From Bacteroidetes bacterium MedPE-SWsnd-G1 (lineage in GTDB: Bacteria > Bacteroidota > Bacteroidia > Flavobacteriales > Flavobacteriaceae), in the NCBI GenBank assembly GCA_001874265.1, contig MPDD01000013.1, positions 1 through 62,741 of the forward strand: a stretch of 62,741 nucleotides of DNA, read 5' to 3'. This document shows, in pieces, positions 1 to 8,619 of this stretch; position 1 is the stretch's first letter, and each line of letters begins with the position of its first letter. The notes under the pieces were generated by a model. It ran no database searches. It was not told where the DNA came from and saw nothing but the letters and a program-made list of their open reading frames with translations. A program made the translations under genes and the position numbers.

Positions 1-260
1 TCAAAAAATACCATGCTGTATTTATTTTTGAAGATAAACAAGCATATGACTATTTTCTAGAAGTAGGATTTTCTGCTGATGGACAAGCAGATGCAACTGC
101 TGACACTGGAAAAGAAGGAGAAGGAGGCTCTGCTGCTGTAGGAATGAATGTATCAAGAGGCGTTACATTGTACCAAATTGCTGACAAAGGCTTGGCTTTA
201 CAGGCAACACTGCAAGGTGTTAAATATATTGTTGCAAAAGACATGAATGGGATGAAATAA
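1..260 (+). CDS. SYLF-domain (Ysc84-like) lipid-binding protein, C-terminal fragment
   Basis: An open frame enters from the left edge (first complete codon at base 3) and stops at 258-260; the start lies outside the window. The visible ~85 residues hold the pattern F-x-F-x-D, then GQADA, a Gly/Ala-rich stretch and TLYQIADKGLALQAT followed by a GVKY motif. This matches the C-terminal part of SYLF/Ysc84 proteins, which in bacteria are usually exported and have been linked to lipid or membrane binding. Nothing can be said about the N-terminus or upstream partners. A strong terminator follows 30 bp later, so this is the last gene of its transcript. The family call is by visual motif match; the exact role is unknown. 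Confidence 0.72.
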   Translation, partial: KKYHAVFIFEDKQAYDYFLEVGFSADGQADATADTGKEGEGGSAAVGMNVSRGVTLYQIADKGLALQATLQGVKYIVAKDMNGMK

Positions 261-289
261 GCAAATCGAAAGATTTAACCCCAAATAAA

Positions 290-325
290 CCTCTCTTAAA
301 GTTGGAAAACTTTAAGAGAGGTTTT
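290..325 (+). terminator. Rho-independent terminator after the SYLF gene
   Basis: A perfect 14-bp stem (290-303 with 308-321) closes a GGAA tetraloop and is followed directly by TTTT. It lies 30 bp after the SYLF stop and 29 bp before the next start, so it separates the two transcripts. Confidence 0.9.
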
Positions 326-353
326 AAATTTATAGCACAAATCATAATTTGCT

Positions 354-1472
354 ATGACCCTATTTAAGAAAATAACAATTACGCTTTGCGCTATTTTTCT
401 TTCCGTGCAAATAAATGCACAAGACACCAAGCCTATTTCTAAATTTAAAGACAGTCTAGATGGTGCTATAGATTTAAGTAATTTTTTATTAAATCTGCAT
501 GGTGTTCTGCCCGTAGTAATGCCTATTACGGAACCTGCAGTAGATTATGGCGCAGCAGCAATTGGTCTATATTTTTTAGGAAAAGAAAACAAAGAAGGAG
601 ATAAGAAAAAACCAGATGTTATTGCTGCTGGTGGAGGGTACACTGGAAATGACACTTGGTTTGCAGGAGGCGGTTATATAGGCTTTTGGAATAATGATAA
701 TTTACGATACCGAGGAATTTTAGGTTATGGAAATATTAACCTAACCTATTATGGTTTATCAGATCGAAATTTTGCGCGAAACCCGAAAGAATATAATATT
801 CAAAGTTGGTTCTTTTTACAACAAGCCGTTTGGAGAATTAAAAATAGTAACTTCTTTTTAGGTGGTAAATACCAATTAACAAAAACGAGCACTCGTTTTT
901 TTGAAAATATTGATTTTGGAAATTTAGAATTGATAAATAGTGGTCTTTCCTTTATTTCAGAATTTGAAAACTATGACAATATTTTTTCTCCAACTCAAGG
1001 AACTAGAATTCACTTTAGTTATGATCAAAATCTTGAGTTTTTAGGAAGTGATATTGATTTTTCAAAAGCCAATTTCTTCTCATTATTTTATTTTGGAGGC
1101 ACCGAAACTTGGACTCCTGCTTTGCGAGTAGAAATGTTGTATTCTAGTGACAATACTCCATTTTACGCAAAACCATATGTAAAACTTAGAGGAGTTCCAG
1201 CGGTTCGCTATCAAGGAAATTTTACTGCATTGGTTGAAACAGAACACGAGTTCTCTATCTCTAGAAGGTGGAGTATTGTTGGCTTTGGCGGTGTCGGAGC
1301 TGCGTTTAAAGCGATAGACGATTTAAATACAGACGAAACTGTTTGGAATGTTGGATCAGGATTCCGATATTTAATTGCACGACAAATGGGTCTAAAAATG
1401 GGCGTAGACGTTGCAAGAGGGCCAGAGGAATTTGGGTTTTATGTAACAGTTGGTTCATCTTGGATAAAATAA
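354..1472 (+). CDS. Omp85-like outer-membrane beta-barrel protein, first of three tandem paralogues
   Basis: This 372-aa protein begins with a Sec signal peptide (about residues 1-22, ending NAQ). The rest is a Gly/aromatic-rich, alternating-residue sequence typical of an outer-membrane barrel. Family marks are PITEPAVDYG near residue 60, FSPTQGTRIHFSYDQN in the middle, and LRGVPAVRYQG from about residue 278, which resembles the (V/I)RG(F/Y) L6 loop of Omp85/BamA/TamA barrels. No POTRA repeats precede the barrel, so it is much shorter than BamA. It is about 4 bp from the next paralogue and probably co-transcribed with it. Function is unknown; such proteins are often labelled 'BamA/TamA family' or 'surface antigen'. 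A channel or passive pore is possible. Confidence 0.72.
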   Translation: MTLFKKITITLCAIFLSVQINAQDTKPISKFKDSLDGAIDLSNFLLNLHGVLPVVMPITEPAVDYGAAAIGLYFLGKENKEGDKKKPDVIAAGGGYTGNDTWFAGGGYIGFWNNDNLRYRGILGYGNINLTYYGLSDRNFARNPKEYNIQSWFFLQQAVWRIKNSNFFLGGKYQLTKTSTRFFENIDFGNLELINSGLSFISEFENYDNIFSPTQGTRIHFSYDQNLEFLGSDIDFSKANFFSLFYFGGTETWTPALRVEMLYSSDNTPFYAKPYVKLRGVPAVRYQGNFTALVETEHEFSISRRWSIVGFGGVGAAFKAIDDLNTDETVWNVGSGFRYLIARQMGLKMGVDVARGPEEFGFYVTVGSSWIK

Positions 1473-1476
1473 TTTT

Positions 1477-2574
1477 ATGACTAAAAAACTACTTCTTTTT
1501 TGTTTATCAATAGTCTGTTCGATTCATCTTTTCAGTCAAGAAGATTTTACCGAAAAAAATGAAATCATTACTGATCTTGCCATAAATGATACTATTGAAA
1601 AGAAAAGTAAAATGCTCCCTTTTTTAATTCCAATTACTGAACCAGCTATTGGATATGGAGCCATTATTGGTGGTTTACTTTTTGTTCCAAAAGACGATCC
1701 TGAGATTCAGTCGGACATGATTGTATTAGCTGGTGGCGCTACTACTAACAGCACTTGGTTTACAGGTGGTGGCTATTTCGGGTTTTGGAAAGATGATACT
1801 GTTCGATATGTTGGATACGCGGGAGGTGGAAAAGTAACTATGAAATTTTATGGCCTTTCTGATTTAGGGTACGGAAATCCATTCTATTTTGATCAACGTA
1901 TATTTTTATTAACGCAACAATTAGAATTTAGACTTGGAGAAAGCAACTTTTTCTTAGGAGGAAAATATCAGTTATCAAGAGTAAGTGTTCCTCACAATGT
2001 TCAAACTAATCTTTTTTTTGATTTAAAAGATTATAAAATAACCAACAGTGGTGTTTCCTTCATCGCTGAATATGACAATCTGAATGATTTTCTGTCTCCT
2101 ACCAACGGTGCAAAGGTTTATTTTAGTTATGATCAAAATCTAGAGTTTTTAGGAAGTCAGAGAGACTGGGGTATGGTTACATTTTATTCTCATTTATATC
2201 ATCGAGCGAGTGATCTTTGGGTGCCATCACTACGACTAGATTCTAAGTTTGCAACAGGTAACCCGCCATTTTATGCATTTCCGTATGTGGAACTAAGAGG
2301 AGTTCCCGCATTAAGGTATCAAGGTAGAATAACCATGGTTGCTGAAACTGAACATTTAATTAATCTTACGAAAAAATGGGGCGTTGTAGGATTCACAGGG
2401 ATAGGAGCTGCATTTAAGTCATTCGAAGAATTTCATAATGATGAAGTTATTTGGAATTTGGGATTTGGAGTTCGTTATAGGCCTATTGAAAGTATGCCTG
2501 TGCGTTTAGGTGCCGATTTTGCCAAAGGACCAGAAGACTTTGCTTTTTATATTTCAATTGGATCAGCTTGGTAA
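1477..2574 (+). CDS. Omp85-like outer-membrane beta-barrel protein, second paralogue
   Basis: This 365-aa protein has a signal peptide ending at FSQ (about residue 20) and then a short Lys/Asp-rich linker. The barrel carries the same landmarks as its neighbours: PITEPAIGYG, LSPTNGAKVYFSYDQNLEFLGS, and LRGVPALRYQG followed by an ETEH motif. The C-terminus ends in an aromatic residue (...GSAW), as expected for a BAM-inserted barrel. It lies 4 bp after the first copy, which suggests one mRNA. No POTRA domain is visible. Its substrate or partner cannot be read from sequence; the copies have clearly diverged, so different ligands or conditions are possible. Confidence 0.72.
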   Translation: MTKKLLLFCLSIVCSIHLFSQEDFTEKNEIITDLAINDTIEKKSKMLPFLIPITEPAIGYGAIIGGLLFVPKDDPEIQSDMIVLAGGATTNSTWFTGGGYFGFWKDDTVRYVGYAGGGKVTMKFYGLSDLGYGNPFYFDQRIFLLTQQLEFRLGESNFFLGGKYQLSRVSVPHNVQTNLFFDLKDYKITNSGVSFIAEYDNLNDFLSPTNGAKVYFSYDQNLEFLGSQRDWGMVTFYSHLYHRASDLWVPSLRLDSKFATGNPPFYAFPYVELRGVPALRYQGRITMVAETEHLINLTKKWGVVGFTGIGAAFKSFEEFHNDEVIWNLGFGVRYRPIESMPVRLGADFAKGPEDFAFYISIGSAW

Positions 2575-2636
2575 TAGAACGTTTAAGAAAAAATGATACT
2601 TTTACACTATTCAATCCCTACATAAACACTTTATAA

Positions 2637-3734
2637 ATGACACTCAAGTATTTTAAAACAATCTCTTTTCTATTAAGTGTTTTATTTACATTATCTCTTT
2701 CGAGTCAAAATGAGGTTGAAAAAACGAACGACCTCATCAAAAAATTCTCAAAAAAGGATACTGTTAAAAGAAAAAGTAAGTTACTCCCTCTCGCAATTCC
2801 TATTACTGAACCAGCCGTAGGTTTTGGAATTATAGTTGGAGTTATGCACAATATCACTAAAAAAGATTCTTTAGAAAAACCAGATATGGTTGCTGGTATT
2901 GCAGGAATTACTACCAATGGAACCTGGTTAGTAGGAGGTGGTTATTTAGGCTATTGGAAACAAGATAATTTACGATTTACTGGATTTACAGGCTACGGAA
3001 ATATCATCATGGATTATTACGGATTAGGAAGTGAAAACCCTATCCAATTTGATCAAGAAGCTTTTTTTCTTTCACAAGAATTATTATTTAGATTAGGAGA
3101 AAGTAACTTTTTTATTGGTGGAAAATACCAACTATCTACTATTTATATAAATCCAACTTTTTTCCCAGAACGAAGTATTGACTTAGATGAACTATTTAAA
3201 ACTGTAAATAGTGGAGTATCAATAGTTACCGAATTTGATAATTTAAATCATTTTCTTTCTCCAACTGAAGGGTATAAAATTGAACTAAGTTATGACCAAA
3301 ATTTAGAAGTTCTGGGCAGCAGAAGAGACTGGGGGACACTTAACTTAAATATAAATATGTATTGGCCGGTGAATGAATGGTGGGTTCCGGCACTTAGAAT
3401 TGAATCGCATGTCGCTACAGGCTCACCTCCCTTTTATGCATATCCCTATGTAAGTTTACGAGGAATTCCAGCACTTAGATATCAGGGTAAGACTTCTTTA
3501 GTTGTAGAAACAGAGCAACTCATAAATTTTGCACCAAGATGGGGAGTTGTAGGGTTTACTGGAATAGGTACCGCAATTAAATCCGTAGAACAAAACGACA
3601 ATGAAGTCGTTTGGAACGCCGGATCGGGTATCCGATTCTTAGCCTCTCGTAGTATGGGCGTAAAATTAGGCGTTGATATTGCAAAGGGCCCTGAGGAGTG
3701 GGCTTACTATTTTACGGTAGGTTCAGCTTGGTAA
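2637..3734 (+). CDS. Omp85-like outer-membrane beta-barrel protein, third paralogue
   Basis: This 365-aa protein has a signal peptide (about residues 1-23, ending LSSQ). It shares with copies one and two the motifs PITEPAVGFG, LSPTEGYKIELSYDQNLEVLGS and LRGIPALRYQG, and a terminal ...VGSAW. The second and third copies look more alike than either does to the first: both contain VKRKSKLLP/KKSKMLP-type linkers, an RRDWG/QRDWG motif and A-T-G-x-P-P-F-Y. The 62-bp gap to copy two leaves room for a separate promoter, though none is obvious. As with the others, this is a barrel without POTRA repeats and without a known substrate. Confidence 0.72.
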   Translation: MTLKYFKTISFLLSVLFTLSLSSQNEVEKTNDLIKKFSKKDTVKRKSKLLPLAIPITEPAVGFGIIVGVMHNITKKDSLEKPDMVAGIAGITTNGTWLVGGGYLGYWKQDNLRFTGFTGYGNIIMDYYGLGSENPIQFDQEAFFLSQELLFRLGESNFFIGGKYQLSTIYINPTFFPERSIDLDELFKTVNSGVSIVTEFDNLNHFLSPTEGYKIELSYDQNLEVLGSRRDWGTLNLNINMYWPVNEWWVPALRIESHVATGSPPFYAYPYVSLRGIPALRYQGKTSLVVETEQLINFAPRWGVVGFTGIGTAIKSVEQNDNEVVWNAGSGIRFLASRSMGVKLGVDIAKGPEEWAYYFTVGSAW

Positions 3735-3788
3735 ATTTTTACTAAATTTACTTAGTTAAAAATTGAAGTCTAATTAAAAAATACAACC

Positions 3789-4277
3789 ATGAAAAAGCAC
3801 CTAATCATATTTACATTCACCTTATTTCTTATGTCTTGCTCAAGCAGTGACAATGGACTTGAAATTGTAGAAAAATATATTCATTCTGTAGAAAATAACG
3901 ATGCCAAAACTATGGAAACATTGCTTGCAGATAAGTATATTGGTTATGGGCCTTCATTTGGAGATTCCATTACAAAGCCATTAGCCTTAAAAAATTGGGA
4001 AGCAAGCATGGGTGATATTTACGAAAGTATAGAATATAAAAAATCTAGAAATGCACTTGTAGAAGTAGTTTCCGGAGAAAACAAAGGTAATTGGGTTTCT
4101 AATTGGGCAGAATTACATATTAAATATAAAAAGGACAACTATGAAGTTGATATTTGGGCCAATACCATTTATAAAATTGAAAACAATCAAATTGTAAAAA
4201 GTTATACGTTCTACAACGAAGCAGATGTTTTACGACAATTAGATTATGTTTATATCAATTCCAAATTTCTAGAATAG
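3789..4277 (+). CDS. NTF2/SnoaL-like lipoprotein
   Basis: This 162-aa protein has a type II signal peptide with lipobox LMSC (Cys17) followed by serines. The mature part reads as an NTF2-like cone fold: an N-terminal helix with V-E-K-Y-I-H-S-V-E-N-N-D (the common 'ends-with-a-number-of-days' helix of SnoaL-like proteins), then strands containing W-x-x-W-A-E-L-H-I and a V-D-I-W-A-N motif. SnoaL-like proteins include enzymes and ligand-binding proteins, and no catalytic residue set is obvious. It stands alone between the barrel genes and the glycine-zipper gene. The function is not known. Confidence 0.6.
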   Translation: MKKHLIIFTFTLFLMSCSSSDNGLEIVEKYIHSVENNDAKTMETLLADKYIGYGPSFGDSITKPLALKNWEASMGDIYESIEYKKSRNALVEVVSGENKGNWVSNWAELHIKYKKDNYEVDIWANTIYKIENNQIVKSYTFYNEADVLRQLDYVYINSKFLE

Positions 4278-4321
4278 ACAAACTGACATTCTATGTCGTT
4301 TTACCACTAAAAGTTCTGCAA

Positions 4322-4329
4322 TATATTTG
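4322..4329 (+). promoter_or_regulatory. Possible Bacteroidota -7 box before the glycine-zipper gene
   Basis: TATATTTG matches the TAnnTTTG -7 consensus of the Bacteroidota primary sigma factor and sits 31 bp before the ATG at 4361. No clear TTTG -33 element is present at the usual spacing, so the call is tentative. Confidence 0.4.
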
Positions 4330-4360
4330 AACTATCAATAACTTAAAAATTAAAAAAATT

Positions 4361-4885
4361 ATGAAATATTTAAAATTATCAATCTTAGCCTTAGGATTAT
4401 TTGCATTTGGTAATAGTAATGCGCAATCAACTACAACCACTACTCCTCCGCCTTCTCAAGGGATTTCTAAAAGTTTAGGTTTTTATATTATACCAAACAA
4501 CGGACAAGACGCAACACAAACTCAAAAAGACGAGTCTGACTGTTTTTTATGGGCAAAGGAGCAATCGGGATACGATCCATTGAATCCTCCAACGGTTACT
4601 GCAGCCCCCGTTGAAAAAGGACCAGATGGTAGTGCTGTGCGCGGTGCTGCAAGAGGTGCCGCTGCAGGTGCAGCAATTGGCTCTATCTCTGGAGATGCTG
4701 GTGATGGAGCAGCATATGGAGCAATTGTAGGAGGTTTAAGAGGAAGACGTGCTTCTAAACAACAAGCAGCACAGCAAGAAGCAGCAAATCAGCAAGCTGT
4801 TGAAAGCAAAAAAACAGCACTTTTAGATGATTACAAAAAAGCATATACCTTATGTGTTGAGTCTAAAGGATACAGTATAAAATAA
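4361..4885 (+). CDS. Secreted glycine-zipper (YMGG-like) protein
   Basis: This 174-aa protein has a signal peptide (about 1-22, ending SNAQ), a Thr/Pro-rich linker, and then a Cys-containing segment (DESDCFLWAKEQSGYDP). The centre is a GxxxG/AxxxG zipper (GAARGAAAGAAIGSISG and GAAYGAIVGG) followed by Arg-rich and Gln/Ala-rich stretches, and a C-terminal helix containing YTLCVESKGY. The two cysteines, one before and one after the zipper, could form a disulfide. Glycine-zipper proteins insert into or pack against membranes, and this one is probably periplasmic or outer-membrane associated. A strong terminator follows. The specific role is unknown. Confidence 0.65.
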   Translation: MKYLKLSILALGLFAFGNSNAQSTTTTTPPPSQGISKSLGFYIIPNNGQDATQTQKDESDCFLWAKEQSGYDPLNPPTVTAAPVEKGPDGSAVRGAARGAAAGAAIGSISGDAGDGAAYGAIVGGLRGRRASKQQAAQQEAANQQAVESKKTALLDDYKKAYTLCVESKGYSIK

Positions 4886-4901
4886 CAAATATCAATTATA
4901 G

Positions 4902-4932
4902 AAAAAGGAGGTCGATTGACCTCCTTTTTTTA
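4902..4932 (+). terminator. Rho-independent terminator
   Basis: A 12-bp stem (4902-4913 with 4918-4929) with loop GATT and a run of T on the 3' arm ends the glycine-zipper transcript. It lies 17 bp after the stop codon. Confidence 0.9.
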
Positions 4933-5095
4933 TTTAATAATTACAAATGCAATAGACATTCCAATAAGAATTTATTACGTTACCAGCCGGGTATTTTTAA
5001 ATTAAAAACGACTCACTATTGACATAAACACTTCTATCAGTGATTTTTTTCTTATATTATCAGCACCTCTATAAGTTTAATTAAACTCTTTTATT

Positions 5096-5524
5096 ATGAA
5101 ACTGATAAAAAAATTAAACAAATGGGCGAATTCTCATGCCTATTACCCTATTGACATATTAAGAATTGCACTTGGTGTCTTTTTAATTTACAAAGGTGTT
5201 TTCTTTTTTAGAAACCCAAGTTTTCTCGTAGAATTATTAAATGAAATGCAATTTGATAGTTTTTCTGCTTTAATGTGGTCTGTACATTATGTTGGCATGT
5301 TCCATTTTGTAGGAGGTCTAATGTTGGTATTTGGGCTATTAACAAGGTTATCTTTAATTGTTCAACTTCCCATTTTTATTGGGGCCGTAACACTGAACTT
5401 TTTCGGAACCATTCATCCTCAGAATTTATTAGAATCGTCTTTAGTATTTCTAGTTTCAATTTTCTTTATCCTTTATGGCTCAGGAAAACACTCTATGGAT
5501 TACGATCTAAAAATGCAAGCTTAA
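5096..5524 (+). CDS. DoxX family inner-membrane protein
   Basis: This 142-aa protein has four predicted membrane segments (roughly 20-38, 60-80, 85-105 and 112-130). It shows the DoxX pattern: an N-terminal DILRIALGVFLIYKG segment, a GMFHFVGGLMLVFGLLTR motif in the second helix, and a final short cytoplasmic tail. DoxX-like proteins are small membrane proteins, sometimes tied to quinone or thiol-redox chemistry, but most have no assigned role. It is convergent with the porin gene that ends 9 bp away, with no visible terminator between them. Confidence 0.7.
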   Translation: MKLIKKLNKWANSHAYYPIDILRIALGVFLIYKGVFFFRNPSFLVELLNEMQFDSFSALMWSVHYVGMFHFVGGLMLVFGLLTRLSLIVQLPIFIGAVTLNFFGTIHPQNLLESSLVFLVSIFFILYGSGKHSMDYDLKMQA

Positions 5525-5533
5525 GAAACGACG

Positions 5534-6766
5534 TTAGAAATAGAACATCAACCCAAAACTTATTCGCATGGCGTCTCTAGTTTTGTCGTCTATTATTTCA
5601 TTCCCGTTTAAAGTACCATTAACATCAAGTGTTTTAGACCCATAATCTAATTCCAAACCAAAGGTCATTCTTTCAAAAGGGTCGTACATAATGTTTACAA
5701 TACCATAGCCGTGTTTATTATCTATATCACCATTAATTAAAGCGATATCATCGGTATCTCCATCGTAAATTATTCTAGCAATATCATTCGTATAATAGCG
5801 GGTATATCCTAAGACAAAATTTGTATGAATCTTTGGAGTCCAAAAATGTTCATATGATGCCCATCCACCATAAGAAGGCGTTGCCTCAAAATTTCCATCA
5901 GAAGTCGGAAATCCATCATATCCAAATCCTGCTACACTTGTAATGTATGCCGTGATTCCTTTACCTCCTGTAAATTGATATTGGAAGTTATTTCTATCTT
6001 TTTTTAGCATTCCAGAGAAAGAAAACCCATAACCAATAAAGTTGTCTTTTACATCATTAAATTTATAATTGATACTTCGAATCATTGTGGCAAAACGAAT
6101 ATGTCCCCATTCTTTTTCATGCTTAACTCCAGCAATAAAATCTGGCACTGTTTGATGAGCATCATCTACCAATGGCTCTATTTCTCCGTATTTATTATAA
6201 TCAGATTGTGGTGCATCTAAGGCTAAAATAAATCGCCAATCTGGATTGCCTCCAATTGTATTAAAATACTTAATATGAGGTGAACGTACCCAAACACCTG
6301 AAGGTGGACCTTCCCATTCCATAATATTTGGCCAAAGAGCTTCATCTCCAAAAGAGGCCCAGCCCTGCCCTATTTGCCAATTCGCAAATTCTACATATGC
6401 TTTACGCAAGCGCATTTGCCCATTTCCTCCCCAAAAATCAAACTCGACGATTGCATAAATTTCTTTTCCATTTTTCTCCATTAAAGTCGTTTCAAACTTC
6501 AACTGAGATTGATACATATCCATTCCAAAACTACCAGAATCATCGTCGCCAAACACATCAATTTGACCTACATTAAAAGTATCATTGCCTTGTAATCCAC
6601 CAAAAACATCATAGTATCCGTTCAATTTAATGTTCGCTCCTAAACTTGCTTTGAACTTCGGTTGCCCATGAATGGAATCCTTTGATTTTACGGATAAATA
6701 ACGTTCTTGTGCATATGAAGTTAACCCGATTAAAATCGTGCCAATAAATAGTAGTACTTTTTTCAT
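5534..6766 (-). CDS. DcaP-like trimeric outer-membrane porin
   Basis: This 410-aa protein has a signal peptide (about 1-19, ending SYAQ), a short linker and then an aromatic-rich barrel ending in Phe (...LMFYF). The stretch RKAYVEFANWQIGQGWASFGD...GPPSGVWVRSPHIKYF matches DcaP-type porins, which admit dicarboxylates or other anionic small molecules in proteobacteria. Many acidic residues occur in the putative loops. No inner-membrane transporter is adjacent, so the substrate cannot be inferred. It is a single-gene unit on the minus strand, with an A/T-rich 79-bp gap to the upstream TIM-barrel gene. Confidence 0.68.
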   Translation of the reverse strand: MKKVLLFIGTILIGLTSYAQERYLSVKSKDSIHGQPKFKASLGANIKLNGYYDVFGGLQGNDTFNVGQIDVFGDDDSGSFGMDMYQSQLKFETTLMEKNGKEIYAIVEFDFWGGNGQMRLRKAYVEFANWQIGQGWASFGDEALWPNIMEWEGPPSGVWVRSPHIKYFNTIGGNPDWRFILALDAPQSDYNKYGEIEPLVDDAHQTVPDFIAGVKHEKEWGHIRFATMIRSINYKFNDVKDNFIGYGFSFSGMLKKDRNNFQYQFTGGKGITAYITSVAGFGYDGFPTSDGNFEATPSYGGWASYEHFWTPKIHTNFVLGYTRYYTNDIARIIYDGDTDDIALINGDIDNKHGYGIVNIMYDPFERMTFGLELDYGSKTLDVNGTLNGNEIIDDKTRDAMRISFGLMFYF

Positions 6767-6845
6767 AATAGCAATGTTTACAATTTGGTATTGTAAATTT
6801 ACTAAAATGATTTTAATGTAATTCTGTTATTACCCCTTAAAGACT

Positions 6846-7727
6846 TTACACGTCACAAATAGTAATACCTTCTCTTAAAGCTGCAATCTTATCATCATAC
6901 GTCGGAATAAACTCTTGCGCTACATAGCCTTTAAACCCGGTAGCAACAATTGCTTTCATAATGGCTGGATAATTTAACTCTTGAGAATCATTAATTTCAT
7001 TACGTCCAGGAACACCTCCTGTATGATAATGCGAATAGTATTTATTGTATTTTCTAATGGTAGCAATTACATCCCCTTCCATTATTTGCATGTGGTAGAT
7101 ATCATAAAGTAGTCCGAAATTCTCTGAACCAATTTTCTCTACTAATTGAACTCCCCAAGGAGAGGTATCACACATATAATCTCTATGATCTACTTTGCTA
7201 TTCAACAACTCCATTACCAAAGTAACACCGCGCTTTTCACCTTGCTTAACCAAAGCATCTAAACCAACTGCACAGTTTTCTAAACCAAGTGCGTCATCCA
7301 TTCCGTGCCTATTACCAGAAAATACAATAACTTGTTTTACTCCTGCATCTGCAGCCTTATCAATTAATCCAGTGTACTTTTCTTGTAATTCTTTATGGTT
7401 TTTCGGCTCGTTAAATCCATGAACAATATTGGCAAACTTATCCGTTCCTAAAGAACATTCTAAACCATATTTATTAGCAATATTCCAGTCATCTGGAGTT
7501 AACAAGTCCAATCCTTTCAATCCTATATCTGCCGATTTTTCAGCCAATTCTTCCAATTCAATTCCACTATAACACCAACGACATGCAGAATGATTTATAT
7601 TTCCTTTTAATTTTAATGAACTCTTTTTAACAATGGTATTTGGGCTTGTTAATGATGTTGTTAATCCGCCAATTGCCAATGCACCTGCTCCTAATGAAAT
7701 ATTTTTAAGTACGTCTCTTCTATCCAT
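6846..7727 (-). CDS. Tat-exported sugar isomerase/epimerase-like TIM-barrel protein (hydroxypyruvate isomerase-like)
   Basis: The 293-aa product starts with a twin-arginine leader (DRRDVLKNI followed by a hydrophobic GAGALAIGGL stretch). The mature part is an AP-endonuclease-2/xylose-isomerase-like TIM barrel. Metal-site-like acidic/His motifs are visible: VMELLNSKVDHRDY (Glu/His), LLYDIYHMQ (Asp/His), HYHTGGVPGRNEI (His/Glu) and a C-terminal AQEFIP (Glu). These match the Glu-Asp-His-Glu metal set of hydroxypyruvate isomerase and sugar-phosphate epimerases. Tat export fits a folded metalloenzyme acting in the periplasm. The substrate is unknown and could be a free keto-sugar or a similar small carbohydrate. 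Confidence 0.72.
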   Translation of the reverse strand: MDRRDVLKNISLGAGALAIGGLTTSLTSPNTIVKKSSLKLKGNINHSACRWCYSGIELEELAEKSADIGLKGLDLLTPDDWNIANKYGLECSLGTDKFANIVHGFNEPKNHKELQEKYTGLIDKAADAGVKQVIVFSGNRHGMDDALGLENCAVGLDALVKQGEKRGVTLVMELLNSKVDHRDYMCDTSPWGVQLVEKIGSENFGLLYDIYHMQIMEGDVIATIRKYNKYYSHYHTGGVPGRNEINDSQELNYPAIMKAIVATGFKGYVAQEFIPTYDDKIAALREGITICDV

Positions 7728-7841
7728 GAATTATAAATTGAATTTGGTTAAAACTATAAAAATAAAATGGGCTTAACAAGCAAACCTTAATACACCTTTA
7801 GGTACATGACATTTTATCCATTTATTAAACAAAAATTAGTG

Positions 7842-7849
7842 TATTTTTG
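7842..7849 (+). promoter_or_regulatory. Possible -7 box before the lipoprotein gene
   Basis: TATTTTTG fits TAnnTTTG and lies 25 bp before the ATG at 7875. No TTTG appears at the -33 position, so only half of a promoter is visible. Confidence 0.4.
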
Positions 7850-7874
7850 CTTTTCGTAATTCTAAAAATGAAAA

Positions 7875-8546
7875 ATGAAAAAATTAACAACTAGCCTATT
7901 TGTGTTAACTACACTACTAATTTTTAGCAGCTGTAACAGCGTTAAAGTTTTAGGCTCATGGAAATCTGAAAAGGCAAGTACTATAAACGATAAAAATATT
8001 TTAGTAATTGCAAGAACGGCCAACCTAACGGCGCGTGTTCCATTTGAGCAAGAAATTGCGAAACAAGTGCGTTCTAAAGGCATTAAAGCAACGGAGAGTT
8101 ATAAGAAATTTCCTACAATGAACCCAAATGCTGAGATGACCGAAGAGCGAATGAATAATGTAAAATTGATTTTAGAAGAACAAAAATTTAACGGAATTAT
8201 TCTAACGGTTTTAAAAGACAAGCAAACTTCTACAACGGTTTCTGAATATGGTGGCGGTTATTATACCGGAATGCCTTATAGTGCCATGTACCCAAGTTAT
8301 TATGGCGGGTTTTACGGCTACTATGCACACCCAATGTCCTATTCTACCTACGGAATTGTTTCTTCGCCAGGTTATTCTGTAACAAAATCTACAACTTATG
8401 TTTTAGAAACGGTTATTTACAATATGGATTTACCGGCAGATGAACAAATTATTGGAATTGTAACCACAAAGGTTAAGGATCCAAAAAACATTGATAAGAT
8501 TGCGAGCAAATACGTAGAAAAAATTGTAGCAGATTTTAATAAATAA
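7875..8546 (+). CDS. Lipoprotein of unknown function with Tyr/Gly-rich insert
   Basis: This 223-aa product has a lipoprotein signal (lipobox FSSC, Cys20). The first half (VLGSWKSEKA, then NILVIARTANLTARVPFEQEIAKQ) resembles DUF4136-like or other small periplasmic alpha/beta lipoproteins in which a short strand is followed by an amphipathic helix. Residues around 115-165 are very rich in Tyr, Gly, Met and Pro and are probably flexible. The C-terminal part (TTYVLETVIYNM...GIVTTKVKDP) returns to a folded pattern. It is transcribed alone, with its own terminator. I do not recognise a specific function. Confidence 0.55.
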   Translation: MKKLTTSLFVLTTLLIFSSCNSVKVLGSWKSEKASTINDKNILVIARTANLTARVPFEQEIAKQVRSKGIKATESYKKFPTMNPNAEMTEERMNNVKLILEEQKFNGIILTVLKDKQTSTTVSEYGGGYYTGMPYSAMYPSYYGGFYGYYAHPMSYSTYGIVSSPGYSVTKSTTYVLETVIYNMDLPADEQIIGIVTTKVKDPKNIDKIASKYVEKIVADFNK

Positions 8547-8565
8547 TTTCAATTTATTCTAAAAT

Positions 8566-8600
8566 AAAAAACCTCCTGAAATTTCAGGAGGTTTTTTATT
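8566..8600 (+). terminator. Bidirectional Rho-independent terminator
   Basis: A perfect inverted repeat, ACCTCCTGAAA/TTTCAGGAGGT (8571-8592), is flanked by A-runs on the left and T-runs on the right. It serves the lipoprotein gene on the plus strand and the amidohydrolase operon that ends at 8620 on the minus strand. Confidence 0.9.
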
Positions 8601-8619
8601 ATTCGTTAAATCTGTGATT

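Noticed and set aside
7868..7894. Upstream ATG and eight-codon frame overlapping the lipoprotein start
   Set aside because: It is out of frame and very short; nothing indicates translation or regulation.
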